This document shows positions 10,069-17,312 of a DNA stretch of 35,130 nt, one piece after another. The DNA comes from Variovorax sp. E3. Lineage in GTDB: Bacteria > Pseudomonadota > Gammaproteobacteria > Burkholderiales > Burkholderiaceae_C. The DNA lies in the NCBI RefSeq assembly GCF_016082275.1, contig NZ_MOWM01000071.1, positions 1-35,130 of the forward strand, read 5' to 3'. Within the stretch, counting starts at the first letter, position 1. Every line of letters starts with the position of its first letter. Both the position numbers and the translations under genes were made by a program. Below the pieces are notes generated by a model. That model was not told the origin of the DNA. It did not search any database and was given only the letters and a program-made list of their open reading frames with translations.

Positions 10069-12118
10069 GGGGTGTCCTCAATGGGAGATTCGGCGCGCTG
10101 GGCCGAAGGTGGCGAAAGGGTGGGTTCCCCGTGGGGGATCCAGAGGGCCTCGCCGAAGAAGCGTTCGCGCAGCAGCACGCCGAGCATGGCCCGCTTGTGC
10201 GGAAAGTCGAACTCCTTGACGTGGGCGTAGCCGCAGCGGCCCAGGCTCTTGATCATCTTGTGGTTGTCCGCGCGCGGCTCGATCACGACGCGCTGCGTGC
10301 GGCAGTCGTCCAGGAAGAGGTAGTGCGACACGGAAGGCATCCACGCCGTGAGAAACGGCTTGCCCCGAAAGCGCGCCTCGCCGATCAGCGCGTGCCAGCC
10401 CCGGTCGTGGTCGCCGGCGTCGCAGAAGGGGGCGATGCGGTCTTCCTTGGCCCAGTACACCTCGAAGTAGCCGAAGGCCTCGCCGTCGAGCCGGCCGATG
10501 AGCCCGGTGACGCGCGGGTCGGCCGCGATGGCGTCCAGGTAGGCACGGTGCCTGGCCAGGTCGCCTTGTTCTTCCCAGAAGTGCGCGACCACGGGGTCGT
10601 TCATCCAGCGATTGAACGCGGGCAGGTCGCGCTCGATGTCGACGGTGTCGAGCGTCAGCGTTTGCGACAGCCAGGGAATGTGGCGCTGGTAGACCGTGCC
10701 CACGGGCTTGGCCGGACGCAGCGGGTGGCGCTTGCCCTGGCTGACGGTGTAGCGCTGCGCGAAGGGTTCGCGTGGGTTGCGTTGCCACACGCGCGGCAGT
10801 TGCCAGAAGGTCTCGCGCACGACGACCGGTTGCGGGCCGTTGGAAAGGCTCACGGCCCCTGCGTCCACCAGCGGCTTCAAGTGCGGCAGCCCAACGCCAT
10901 GCAGCAACAGCGTGCGGACTTCCGGGTGGCGCACGAAGGCGGCCTCGATGGCCGCGAGCAGATGGGCCTCTTCGGGCTCCGTGCCCTTGTCGCCTTGCCA
11001 TTCCAGACACAGCGAGCCGGCTTGCTCGCGCAGGAGCCAATGGCTGCTTCGTTCCTTGCCGCCTTGCGGTCCGACGGTTAGCCTGGTGGCATCGAGCCGC
11101 ACTTCGAGCGGATGGCCGTCGGGGTGCGCATGGAACACCCAGGCGCCGACGGCCGATGGTGCCACCGCGGCGGGGCGCTGGAACGCCTCGGCCAGCGCCT
11201 GTGCGAGCGACGTGCGCAGCGCATCGGCTTCTTCCACCACCTGGCTCAGGCGCGCGAAGTCGTGGACCATGCCTTCGTGCACGCCCAGGTGCGTGCGCAC
11301 GCCAGCCGCCTGCAGGCGCTGCGCATAGGCCTTGCCTTCGTCCACCAGCGGGTCGTACTCGGCCAGCACGATGTGCGCGGGCGCCAGGCCCGACAGGTCT
11401 TGCGCGGCCAGCGGGGCAAAGCGCCAGTCCTGGCGGTCGTCCTCGGTGCGAAGGTAGTGGCCGAACATCCACTGCAGCGTGCGTTGCTCGAGCAGGTGGC
11501 CGCTGGCATAGCGCTGGTGCGATGCGCTGTCCTGCCGGATGCTGGTGCAGGGGTACAGCAGCAGTTGCAGCAACGGCTGCGGGCGTCCGGCGTCGCGCGC
11601 GGCCAGGGTCAGCGCGGTGGCCAGCGTGCCGCCCACGCTGTCGCCGCCGAAGGCCACGCGCGTGGTGTCCAGGCCATGCGCGCCGCCGTGCGCGGCGAGC
11701 CACAGGGCGGCGTCTTCGGCGTCGTGAAAGGCGGTGGGGAACTTGTGCTCGGGCGCCAGGCGGTAATCTACAGAGAGCACGGCGCAGGGTGTGCGCTGCG
11801 CAATGGCGCGGCACAGCGCGTCGTGCGACTCGAGTCCGCCGACGACGTAGCCGCCGCCGTGAAAGTAGAGCAGGGTCGGCAGCGCCGTGCCAACCGCGCC
11901 GCCACGGTACAGCCGCGCACGCAGCGTGGCGCCGTCGCGCGCGCTGAACGCGATGTCTTCGGTGGCGAGGTCGGGTCCGACGCGTCCAGCGCCAGGGTCG
12001 ACTGGTCGTAGCTGGCGCGCGCCTGGGCGGGCGACATGTCGCACATCGGCGGGCGTCCGTCCTCTTCGGCGAGGGCGGCCAGTTCGAGGAAGGCTTCGAG
12101 ATCGGGATGCAGTGGCAT
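10050..12118 (-). CDS. Fusion of HSL-type alpha/beta-hydrolase and siderophore N-acyltransferase (AlcB/IucB/RhbD type), one frameshift
   Basis: A two-domain protein of 689 residues after repair. Residues 1 to about 310 form an HSL-family esterase: oxyanion motif HGGGYVVGG, nucleophile elbow GDSVGG, and probable acid and base in EYDPLVDEG and GMVHDF. After a linker, the C-terminal part (about 440-660) is a GNAT-type hydroxamate acyltransferase domain, recognisable by FNRWMNDPVVAHFWEEQG, GYFEVYWAKEDRI and RVVIEPRADNHKMIKSL. These transfer an acyl group from CoA to N-hydroxy-ornithine or -lysine. The esterase half could open or deacylate the siderophore, or act as a trans-thioesterase; this is inference. 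The start is ATG 12118 (MPLHPDLEAFLELAALAEED). One base is missing near 11977-11985, between STLALDA and GPDLATEDIAF. A CTAAAC-N16-CGTC promoter lies 44 bp upstream. Confidence 0.88.
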
Positions 12119-12161
12119 GAAGGTCGCAGTGGCACCGATGAAAGGATGCTTACCCGCAATT

Positions 12162-12187
12162 GACGCGCGGCCCGCCCGTTTGTTTAG
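12162..12187 (-). promoter_or_regulatory. ECF iron-starvation promoter of the esterase-acetyltransferase/monooxygenase operon
   Basis: Read on the minus strand: CTAAAC, 16 bp (very GC-rich), CGTC. This is the same element as at 12978, 13049 and 13359, and matches the published form of PvdS (TAAAT-N16-CGT) and OrbS (TAAA...CGTC) promoters. The -10 ends 44 bp before ATG 12118. Its -35 overlaps the stop codon of fhuF. Confidence 0.85.
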
Positions 12188-12935
12188 CCGTGCGTCTTGC
12201 GGAACTCGGGCGCGAGCGGGCACGCGCCGCAATAGCCTTCTTCGGGCAGCAGGTAGTAAAGGCAGCACTGCCGGTGCAGCGTGAGCGGGTCCGGCAGGCC
12301 CGACTGGATCCGCACGACCTTGCGCGGCACGGTGAACATCGGGTTGTCGTCGCCGCCCCAGCGCGGCTGGTGCAGCAGGTGCGCCAGGTCCTGCGCGATG
12401 TGCGGCGCGTGGCCGCTCAGCGCCAGGCCCTGTTCGAGCACGGGCTCCAGGTAGCGCGCCACGTTGCCCCAGAGGATCTTGGGCGCGATGCGCGTGAGCC
12501 GGGTCAACTGCGCGAAGAGCGGCGCCAGGTGTTCGTGCAGCAGCACCGCGTAGCGCGCGGCCGTGTCGGCGCCCTCACGCGCCCGCCCTTCGTGCGGGAT
12601 GTGAAAGCGTTGCGGCACGGCCCCGTCGGCGAAGCTGAGCCACACCTGCGCCGGGGCCATCGGAAACACGTGTTGCAGCAGGCTGGCCGCGGCGGACACG
12701 GGTGGCAGCAGGGCGTTCAGGTAGTACATGCTCCATGCAGATGCCACCGGGCGCAGGTCGGGCTTGCGCACGCGCAGGTGTCGCGCGTGCGCCTGCAGCA
12801 GCCCGGCAAGCAGCGCGGGGTCGGCGATCAGGTCGGCCACCCGCACCGCGCCCGCCGGCGCTGCGGCGCGCACGCCAGCGCTTCGCCGTAGGCGGCCCAT
12901 TCGCCCTGGAAGATCGGCGCCAGCAGGGGAATCAT
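12184..12935 (-). CDS. fhuF: FhuF-type siderophore-iron reductase, one frameshift
   Basis: A cytoplasmic [2Fe-2S] ferric-siderophore reductase of 250 residues after repair, similar to E. coli FhuF in length. The C-terminal cluster motif C-C-x10-C-x2-C is intact (CC, then LYYLLPEEGY, then CGAC). The start ATG 12935 gives MIPLLAPIFQGEWAAYGEAL. One base is missing near 12861 (CAG-GCG reduced to CAGCG), after which the frame reads APAGAVRVADLIADP. A tiny upstream frame (ATG 12961, MTCAALSR) ends in a TGA that overlaps the fhuF start as ATGA. The gene has its own CTAAAC-N16-CGTC promoter 43 bp upstream. It presumably releases iron from the imported hydroxamate, alongside the siderophore-interacting protein at 15809. 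Confidence 0.9.
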
Positions 12936-12977
12936 CGGGAAAGCGCGGCCGCGCAAGTCATGCTCATCGCTGATGGA

Positions 12978-13003
12978 GACGGATGGCGGGCCCAAAGGTT
13001 TAG
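12978..13003 (-). promoter_or_regulatory. ECF iron-starvation promoter of fhuF
   Basis: Minus strand: CTAAAC, 16 bp (CTTTGGGCCCGCCATC), CGTC; it ends 43 bp before ATG 12935. It is back-to-back with the plus-strand copy at 13049, so one short intergenic region fires both ways. Confidence 0.85.
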
Positions 13004-13048
13004 TGCCGTGAAAGAGTCCACGAAATTGCGACGCCGGGATGACACGCG

Positions 13049-13074
13049 CTAAACATCCGCCGGCGGGCTGCGTC
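13049..13074 (+). promoter_or_regulatory. ECF iron-starvation promoter of the 79-residue DUF4880-like gene
   Basis: CTAAAC, 16 bp (ATCCGCCGGCGGGCTG), CGTC, with 40 bp to ATG 13114. The spacer begins ATCCG exactly as in the exporter promoter at 13359, suggesting duplication of the promoter or selection on the spacer. Confidence 0.85.
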
Positions 13075-13113
13075 TATCCACGCATCCACAGCCGTCCCAG
13101 CCCCCCGAATGCG

Positions 13114-13353
13114 ATGAACTCCCGACACCACGTTCCTTCCGATCCGGCTTTCAGCGAGGCCTGGCGGCTCTTTCGCGAGCTGCACGACGCGCCGTCGCTC
13201 GAGCGCGCGCAGAAGCTGGTCCTGTGGCTGGGGCGCGATGCGAAGCACGTGCGCGCGCTCGACGAGGCTCTGACCCTGTGGGCGCTGGCCGGCGCCGCCA
13301 TGGTCGGCTCCGCACCCGGCGACGAGTCGCGCCAGGAGCCGACGCTGCAGTAG
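13114..13353 (+). CDS. Small DUF4880-like (FecR N-terminal-like) protein
   Basis: 79 residues with no signal peptide or membrane segment. The core, LVLWLGRDAKHVRALDEALTLW (quoted in part: W-x-G-R/K-x-x-x-H-x-x-A-x-x-E-A-x-x-x-W-x-A-L-x-G), lines up by eye with the sigma-binding N-terminus of the FecR encoded at 6932-7981 (W-R-G-K-x-x-x-H-x-x-A-x-x-E-A-x-x-x-W-x-A-L-G-G). The start is set by the promoter at 13049-13074; the longer frame would begin upstream of that promoter. It lies between divergent fhuF and the exporter gene (41-bp gap). It may be a free cytoplasmic anti-sigma or sigma partner giving feedback on the regulon; this is inference. The protein family itself is not otherwise recognised. 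Confidence 0.75.
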   Translation: MNSRHHVPSDPAFSEAWRLFRELHDAPSLERAQKLVLWLGRDAKHVRALDEALTLWALAGAAMVGSAPGDESRQEPTLQ

Positions 13354-13358
13354 CCGGG

Positions 13359-13384
13359 CTAAACATCCGGCGCGCAGGAGCGTC
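13359..13384 (+). promoter_or_regulatory. ECF iron-starvation promoter of the ABC exporter gene
   Basis: CTAAAC, 16 bp (ATCCGGCGCGCAGGAG), CGTC. The -10 ends only 9 bp before ATG 13394, so the expected start of transcription falls at or next to the start codon. Confidence 0.85.
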
Positions 13385-13393
13385 ATACCGGTC

Positions 13394-15073
13394 ATGCAAA
13401 CCCAAGCCACCAGCGCCAAGGCGTCCGACCTTCTTCGGCTGCTGAAACCTTTCACTCCCTGGATCGCGCTCTCGACCGTCACCGGCATCGGGGCGGGCGC
13501 GGCCACCGTGGCGCTGCTGGCGACCATCAACGAAGTGCTCAGCCGGCCCGGCGGCATGGCCGGCGGGCTGCTGCTGACCTTCATCGCGCTGTGCGTGATG
13601 TCGCTGTTCGGCCGCGCGGTGTCGGACATCTCGAACAACGTGGTGGGCCAGCGCCTGGTCGCGCAGGTGCGCAAGGACCTGGCGCAGAAAATTCTCGCGG
13701 CCCCCATCGACGCGCTGGAGCGCTACCGCATGCACCGGCTGATGCCCGTGCTCACGCAGGACGTGGACATGATCAGCGACGTGGCCTTCATGCTGGCCGC
13801 CACCATGATCTCGCTGGCCATCGCGCTGGGCTGCCTGGGCTACCTCGCTTGGCTGTCGCTGCCGCTGTTCGGGCTGCTGGTGGCGGCGATGCTGATCGGC
13901 GTGATCGTGCAGACCTGGGCGCACGGGCGCGGCATTTCGGGCTTCTTCCAGTCGCGCGAGCAGGAAGAGCTGCTGCACAAGGCCTACCGCGGCATCAGCG
14001 AAGGCGCCAAGGAACTGCGCATGCACCGCGCGCGCCGCGCCAAGGTGTACGAAGGGCAGATCGCCCGCACCGTGGACAACATCCGCGACATCAACCGCCG
14101 CGCGATCAACATCTTCGTGCTGGCCACGTCCTTCGGCTCGGCGCTGTTCTTCCTGTTGATCGCGCTGATCCTCGGCTGGGCCGCGTGGCGCACGACCGAC
14201 CCGGTGGTGCTCAGCGGCTTCGTGCTGATCCTGCTGTTCATCAAGGGGCCGATGGACCAGATCGTCGGCGCGCTGCCGCACCTGGGCCGCGCCCGCGTGG
14301 CCTTCGAGCGCATTGCCGACCTGTCGGCCCGCTTCGCCACGCCCGAGCCGCACCTGCACCTGGACTCGCCGCCCACCTCGCCGCCGCTGCGCAACGCCAT
14401 CGAGCTGCGCGGCGTGCGCTACGCTTTCGATGCGCCCGAGGGCAGCGACGCCTTCGTGCTGGGCCCGGTCGACCTGCAGATCGGCCGCAGCGAAATCGTC
14501 TTCATCGTGGGCGACAACGGCTCGGGCAAGACCACGCTCATCAAGCTGCTGCTGGGCCTGTATGCGCCGCAGCAGGGCGAGGTGGTGCTCGACGGCAAGG
14601 TCGTCACGCCCGAGACGCGCGACGACTACCGGCAGCTCTTCACCACGGTGTTCTCCGACTTCTACCTGTTCGAAGACCTCGTGGCCGGCGAGGAGGGCGG
14701 CCACCAGGCGCTGCCCGAGACTGCGCTGCCCTACCTGCAGCGGCTGGAAATCGCGCACAAGGTGTCGGTGAAGGACGGCGCCTTCAGCACCACCGACCTG
14801 TCGACCGGCCAGCGCAAGCGGCTGGCGCTGGTGCACGCGTACCTCGAAGGCCGCCCGGTGCTGGTGTTCGACGAATGGGCGGCCGACCAGGACCCGACCT
14901 TCCGCCATCTTTTCTACACCGAGCTGTTGCCCGAGTTGCGCGCCAAGGGGCATTCGCTGGTGGTCATCTCGCACGACGACCGCTACTTCCACGTGGCCGA
15001 CCGCATCGTCCACATGAAGGCCGGGCGCATCGCGCAGGCCACGGCGGTGCCGGCGCAGGGCCTCGCGGCCTGA
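13394..15073 (+). CDS. PvdE/SyrD-type cyclic-peptide (siderophore) export ABC transporter
   Basis: 559 residues with membrane domain and ATPase fused in one chain, as in PvdE. The first roughly 310 residues hold six probable membrane segments (for example TVTGIGAGAATVALLATI, LLLTFIALCVMSLFG, FGLLVAAMLIGVIV). The nucleotide-binding domain has Walker A GDNGSGKTT (about 373), signature LSTGQRKR (about 468), Walker B VLVFDEWAADQDP (about 489) and the H-loop SHDDR (about 525). It acts in the inner membrane and should move the peptide siderophore or its precursor to the periplasm. No other start codon exists for about 50 residues, so the very short leader behind the ECF promoter is real if that promoter is used. 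The Fur-like gene follows 42 bp downstream on the same strand. Confidence 0.94.
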   Translation: MQTQATSAKASDLLRLLKPFTPWIALSTVTGIGAGAATVALLATINEVLSRPGGMAGGLLLTFIALCVMSLFGRAVSDISNNVVGQRLVAQVRKDLAQKILAAPIDALERYRMHRLMPVLTQDVDMISDVAFMLAATMISLAIALGCLGYLAWLSLPLFGLLVAAMLIGVIVQTWAHGRGISGFFQSREQEELLHKAYRGISEGAKELRMHRARRAKVYEGQIARTVDNIRDINRRAINIFVLATSFGSALFFLLIALILGWAAWRTTDPVVLSGFVLILLFIKGPMDQIVGALPHLGRARVAFERIADLSARFATPEPHLHLDSPPTSPPLRNAIELRGVRYAFDAPEGSDAFVLGPVDLQIGRSEIVFIVGDNGSGKTTLIKLLLGLYAPQQGEVVLDGKVVTPETRDDYRQLFTTVFSDFYLFEDLVAGEEGGHQALPETALPYLQRLEIAHKVSVKDGAFSTTDLSTGQRKRLALVHAYLEGRPVLVFDEWAADQDPTFRHLFYTELLPELRAKGHSLVVISHDDRYFHVADRIVHMKAGRIAQATAVPAQGLAA

Positions 15074-15115
15074 GCACGGCCAAGGCATACGGCAAACAGG
15101 GGCGCGCGGAAGTCG

Positions 15116-15673
15116 ATGGCAGCTTCATCAGCAATGCGGCAGGCGGCGGCGCCGGCGAACGAAGGCTTTTCGGTGCAGTTGCGCAGCCTGGGCATCCGGC
15201 CGACGGTCATTCGCCTGTGCGTGCTGCAGACGCTGGCCGAGGGCGGTTCCGAATGGCTGGGCGGCGAGGAAGTGTTTCGCCGCATGCTCCGGCGCGGAAC
15301 GGCCACCGGACTGGCCAGCGTCTACCGAGTGATCAAGGAACTGGAGAAGGTCAACCTCGTGCAGCGCGAGTGGGAGCGCAGCCTCGGTGGCGCGCGCGCC
15401 GTGCACCGGCTGTGGCGCACCCAGCCCGCCGAGCGCACGGTGCGCATGCGCTGCGGCGGCTGCAACGCCAGCGTCGAGGTGGTCGACGAGGTGCTGCACG
15501 CGGGTTTGATGCGTGCGGCGCAGGCGCATGGCCTGCCGGCCGGCGGGCCGGTGACGGTGCAGCTCGCGTGCGTCCAGCAGGATTGCGCGCGCTGCGACGA
15601 TGCGCAGCCGCAGGCCGCGCGCGCGTTCGCGGTGAGCGCCGGTGTCCATGCCGGCGGCGTGGTTCAGCCATAA
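15116..15673 (+). CDS. Fur-family transcriptional regulator with degenerate metal site
   Basis: 185 residues. The winged helix is recognisable (LGIRPTVIRLCVLQTLAEGG, then ATGLASVYRVIKELEKVNLV). The dimerization half begins RMRCGGCNASVEV and ends with DCARCDD, so the two CxxC pairs of a structural zinc site are present. The histidine-rich regulatory motif of Fur (HHDH before the first CxxC) is missing: the same place reads QPAERTVRM. The protein may not sense iron in the classical way. It follows the exporter gene by 42 bp and probably shares its transcript. Its stop codon (TAA, 15671-15673) lies inside the TetR operator of the next gene. The target is unknown. Confidence 0.85.
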   Translation: MAASSAMRQAAAPANEGFSVQLRSLGIRPTVIRLCVLQTLAEGGSEWLGGEEVFRRMLRRGTATGLASVYRVIKELEKVNLVQREWERSLGGARAVHRLWRTQPAERTVRMRCGGCNASVEVVDEVLHAGLMRAAQAHGLPAGGPVTVQLACVQQDCARCDDAQPQAARAFAVSAGVHAGGVVQP

Positions 15674-15691
15674 ACTAACGCTGTTAGTTTA
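15671..15691 (+). promoter_or_regulatory. tetO-like operator 1 (siderophore-interacting protein gene)
   Basis: A perfect palindrome has 9-bp arms TAAACTAAC and GTTAGTTTA around GCT. The core CTAACGCTGTTAG matches the tetracycline operator core CTATCAGTGATAG in 9 of 13 positions. A TATGAT -10-like hexamer (15690-15695) touches its right edge. It is repeated at 17264-17284 before the tetR-like gene. Confidence 0.85.
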
Positions 15692-15706
15692 TGATCGAGA
15701 CCCTGC

Positions 15707-15719
15707 CTAACGTTGTAAG
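15707..15719 (+). promoter_or_regulatory. Degenerate second operator copy
   Basis: CTAACGTTGTAAG matches the 13-bp core of operator 1 in 11 positions. Its centre is 32 bp, about three helical turns, from operator 1, so two repressor dimers could sit on the same face of the DNA. Confidence 0.55.
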
Positions 15720-15808
15720 GTAGGGCGGTCGACGGGTGCCTTCCTGTCGCCGCAGGGCTGCCGCTCCCTTGCGCGGCGTTGTCGCACTCACAGACCAGAG
15801 AGTTCCTC

Positions 15809-16564
15809 ATGTCTTCTTTCCACATCGGGTCCGAAGCGGCGCCCGACACCGACCAGCCAGGGCTGGTCGAACGCACGCTCACCCGCCTGTTCCTGCGCCC
15901 CGTGCGCGTCATTGCCGCCACCAGCCTGTCGGCGCGCTTTCGCCTCATCGACCTCGAATGCGTGGCCTTCGAGAGCCATCACTGGGCGCCGGGCCAGAAG
16001 GTGCAGATCAAGATCGGCGGTGGCCTCGAAACCCGCACCTACACGCCCGTGCGCTGGGATGCCGCGCGCGGCGTCACGCGCATCATGGCGTTCGCGCACG
16101 GCGAAGGGCCGGGCAGCGAATGGGTGCGCCGCGTGCGGCCGGGCGACAAGCGGATGGTGTTCGGCCCGCGCCGCTCGCTGGTGCTGGAGCCGTTGCCGGC
16201 GTCGACGATCGTGTTCGGCGACGAAACCACGTTCGGCCTCGCCGCGTCGCTGTGCGGGCGGGACGCCGGTGCGCAGGGCGTGCGCGCGGTGTTCGAGGTG
16301 GGCGCCATCGCCGAGTCGCGCCAGGTGCTGGACGCGCTGGGCATCGAGCCGCTGGCGCTGATGGAGCGCCGCACCGACGACTCGCACCTGGCGGAGCTGC
16401 TGTCCGCGATGGTGCCGCCCATGGACGGCAGCACGCACTACGTGCTCACGGGCAAGGCCTCGTCGATCCGGCAGATGAGCCGTGCGCTGAAGGCGCAGGG
16501 GGTCGAGTCGCGGCGCATCAAGGCCAAGGCCTACTGGGCGACGGGCAAGACCGGGCTCGACTGA
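15809..16564 (+). CDS. Siderophore-interacting protein (FAD/NAD(P)H ferri-siderophore reductase)
   Basis: 251 residues of the SIP/ViuB/YqjH family, cytoplasmic flavoproteins that reduce ferri-siderophore. Visible motifs are RTYTPVRW (flavin binding), FAHGEGPGSEW, and the C-terminal block KAYWATGKTGLD, the family's nicotinamide-site ending. The start ATG 15809 follows an AGAGAG ribosome site; an upstream in-frame ATG at 15779 has none. The promoter region carries the two tetO-like operators, so expression is under the TetR protein encoded convergently 19 bp downstream, rather than under the ECF sigma boxes. Confidence 0.92.
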   Translation: MSSFHIGSEAAPDTDQPGLVERTLTRLFLRPVRVIAATSLSARFRLIDLECVAFESHHWAPGQKVQIKIGGGLETRTYTPVRWDAARGVTRIMAFAHGEGPGSEWVRRVRPGDKRMVFGPRRSLVLEPLPASTIVFGDETTFGLAASLCGRDAGAQGVRAVFEVGAIAESRQVLDALGIEPLALMERRTDDSHLAELLSAMVPPMDGSTHYVLTGKASSIRQMSRALKAQGVESRRIKAKAYWATGKTGLD

Positions 16565-16583
16565 GCCAACGCGGCCTGCGCCG

Positions 16584-17240
16584 TCAGGCTTTCGCTGCCT
16601 TCTTCGCCTTTGCTTCCGCCTCGATCTTCTTCGCCAGCCCGGCCACGATCACGTCGAGGCCGACCGTGAAGCGATCTTCGAAGTCGGTATCGAAAAGAGC
16701 CTCGGCGCACGCGAACACCGAGGGGAATTTTCCCTTTGTCTTCGCGAGCAGTTCGACCCGGTTGCCGGCCAGGTCGATGCCCTGTCCGGGACCCAGCGCC
16801 TGCTCTTCCATCACGAAGCCGAGCACGTAGTACATCATGCTGAAGGAGCCCCAGGCCGCGAGCTTGGGGCTGGCGCCCGCGCGCAGCAGCGGCCCGACCA
16901 TGGCCTCGCCCACGCGCAGGGTGTTGTCCGAAGTGACGTAGGTGCCGCCGTACACGCGCGCGCCGTCGCGATGCGACAGCATGCCCTGGCGCAGTTCCTG
17001 GCCCACGCTGCGCACGCAGTCCTGCCACGGCAGGCCTTCGGTGGGGTTGCGCGCGACGCCTTCGACCAGCGCGTCGGCCATGCCGTCGATCAGCGCCTTC
17101 TTGTTCGGAAAGTGCCAATAAAGCGACGGGGCCTGCACCTGCAGCGCCAGCGCCAGCGCCCGCATCGTGAGGCCGTCGAGGCCGTGCTCGTCGAGCAGCA
17201 CGAGGGCTGTCGCGATGATCTGGTCGCGCTGGATTCGCAT
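16584..17240 (-). CDS. TetR-family repressor (true TetR class)
   Basis: 218 residues. The N-terminal helix-turn-helix (GLDGLTMRALALALQVQAPS and LYWHFPNKKALIDGMADAL) is close to that of tetracycline repressors (compare LYWHVKNKRALLDAL). The rest resembles the TetR C-terminal ligand domain (LRAGASPKLAAWGSFSMMYY). The tail is Lys/Ala rich. An operator identical in its core to that of the siderophore-interacting protein gene lies 24 bp before its start, which predicts autoregulation and control of both genes. The inducer is unknown; no tetracycline efflux gene is nearby, and a siderophore or other small ligand is possible. Confidence 0.9.
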   Translation of the reverse strand: MRIQRDQIIATALVLLDEHGLDGLTMRALALALQVQAPSLYWHFPNKKALIDGMADALVEGVARNPTEGLPWQDCVRSVGQELRQGMLSHRDGARVYGGTYVTSDNTLRVGEAMVGPLLRAGASPKLAAWGSFSMMYYVLGFVMEEQALGPGQGIDLAGNRVELLAKTKGKFPSVFACAEALFDTDFEDRFTVGLDVIVAGLAKKIEAEAKAKKAAKA

Positions 17241-17263
17241 CGTTCTATTTCATCCCCGGGGCT

Positions 17264-17284
17264 TAGGCTAACGCTGTTAGTTTA
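17264..17284 (-). promoter_or_regulatory. tetO-like operator 2 (tetR-like gene)
   Basis: The site is identical to operator 1 at 19 of 21 positions, with the whole 17-bp stretch from CTAACG to GTTTA conserved. It lies between the tetR-like start (17240) and the GST stop (17313), as expected for autoregulation. Confidence 0.83.
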
Positions 17285-17312
17285 ACCAGCCGCCGGGGAT
17301 GCGCGGGGCGTG

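Noticed and set aside
15671..15691. TAAAC at the start of operator 1 as a further ECF promoter
   Set aside because: No CGTC follows after 16 bp (TGAT instead); the sequence is explained by the palindrome.
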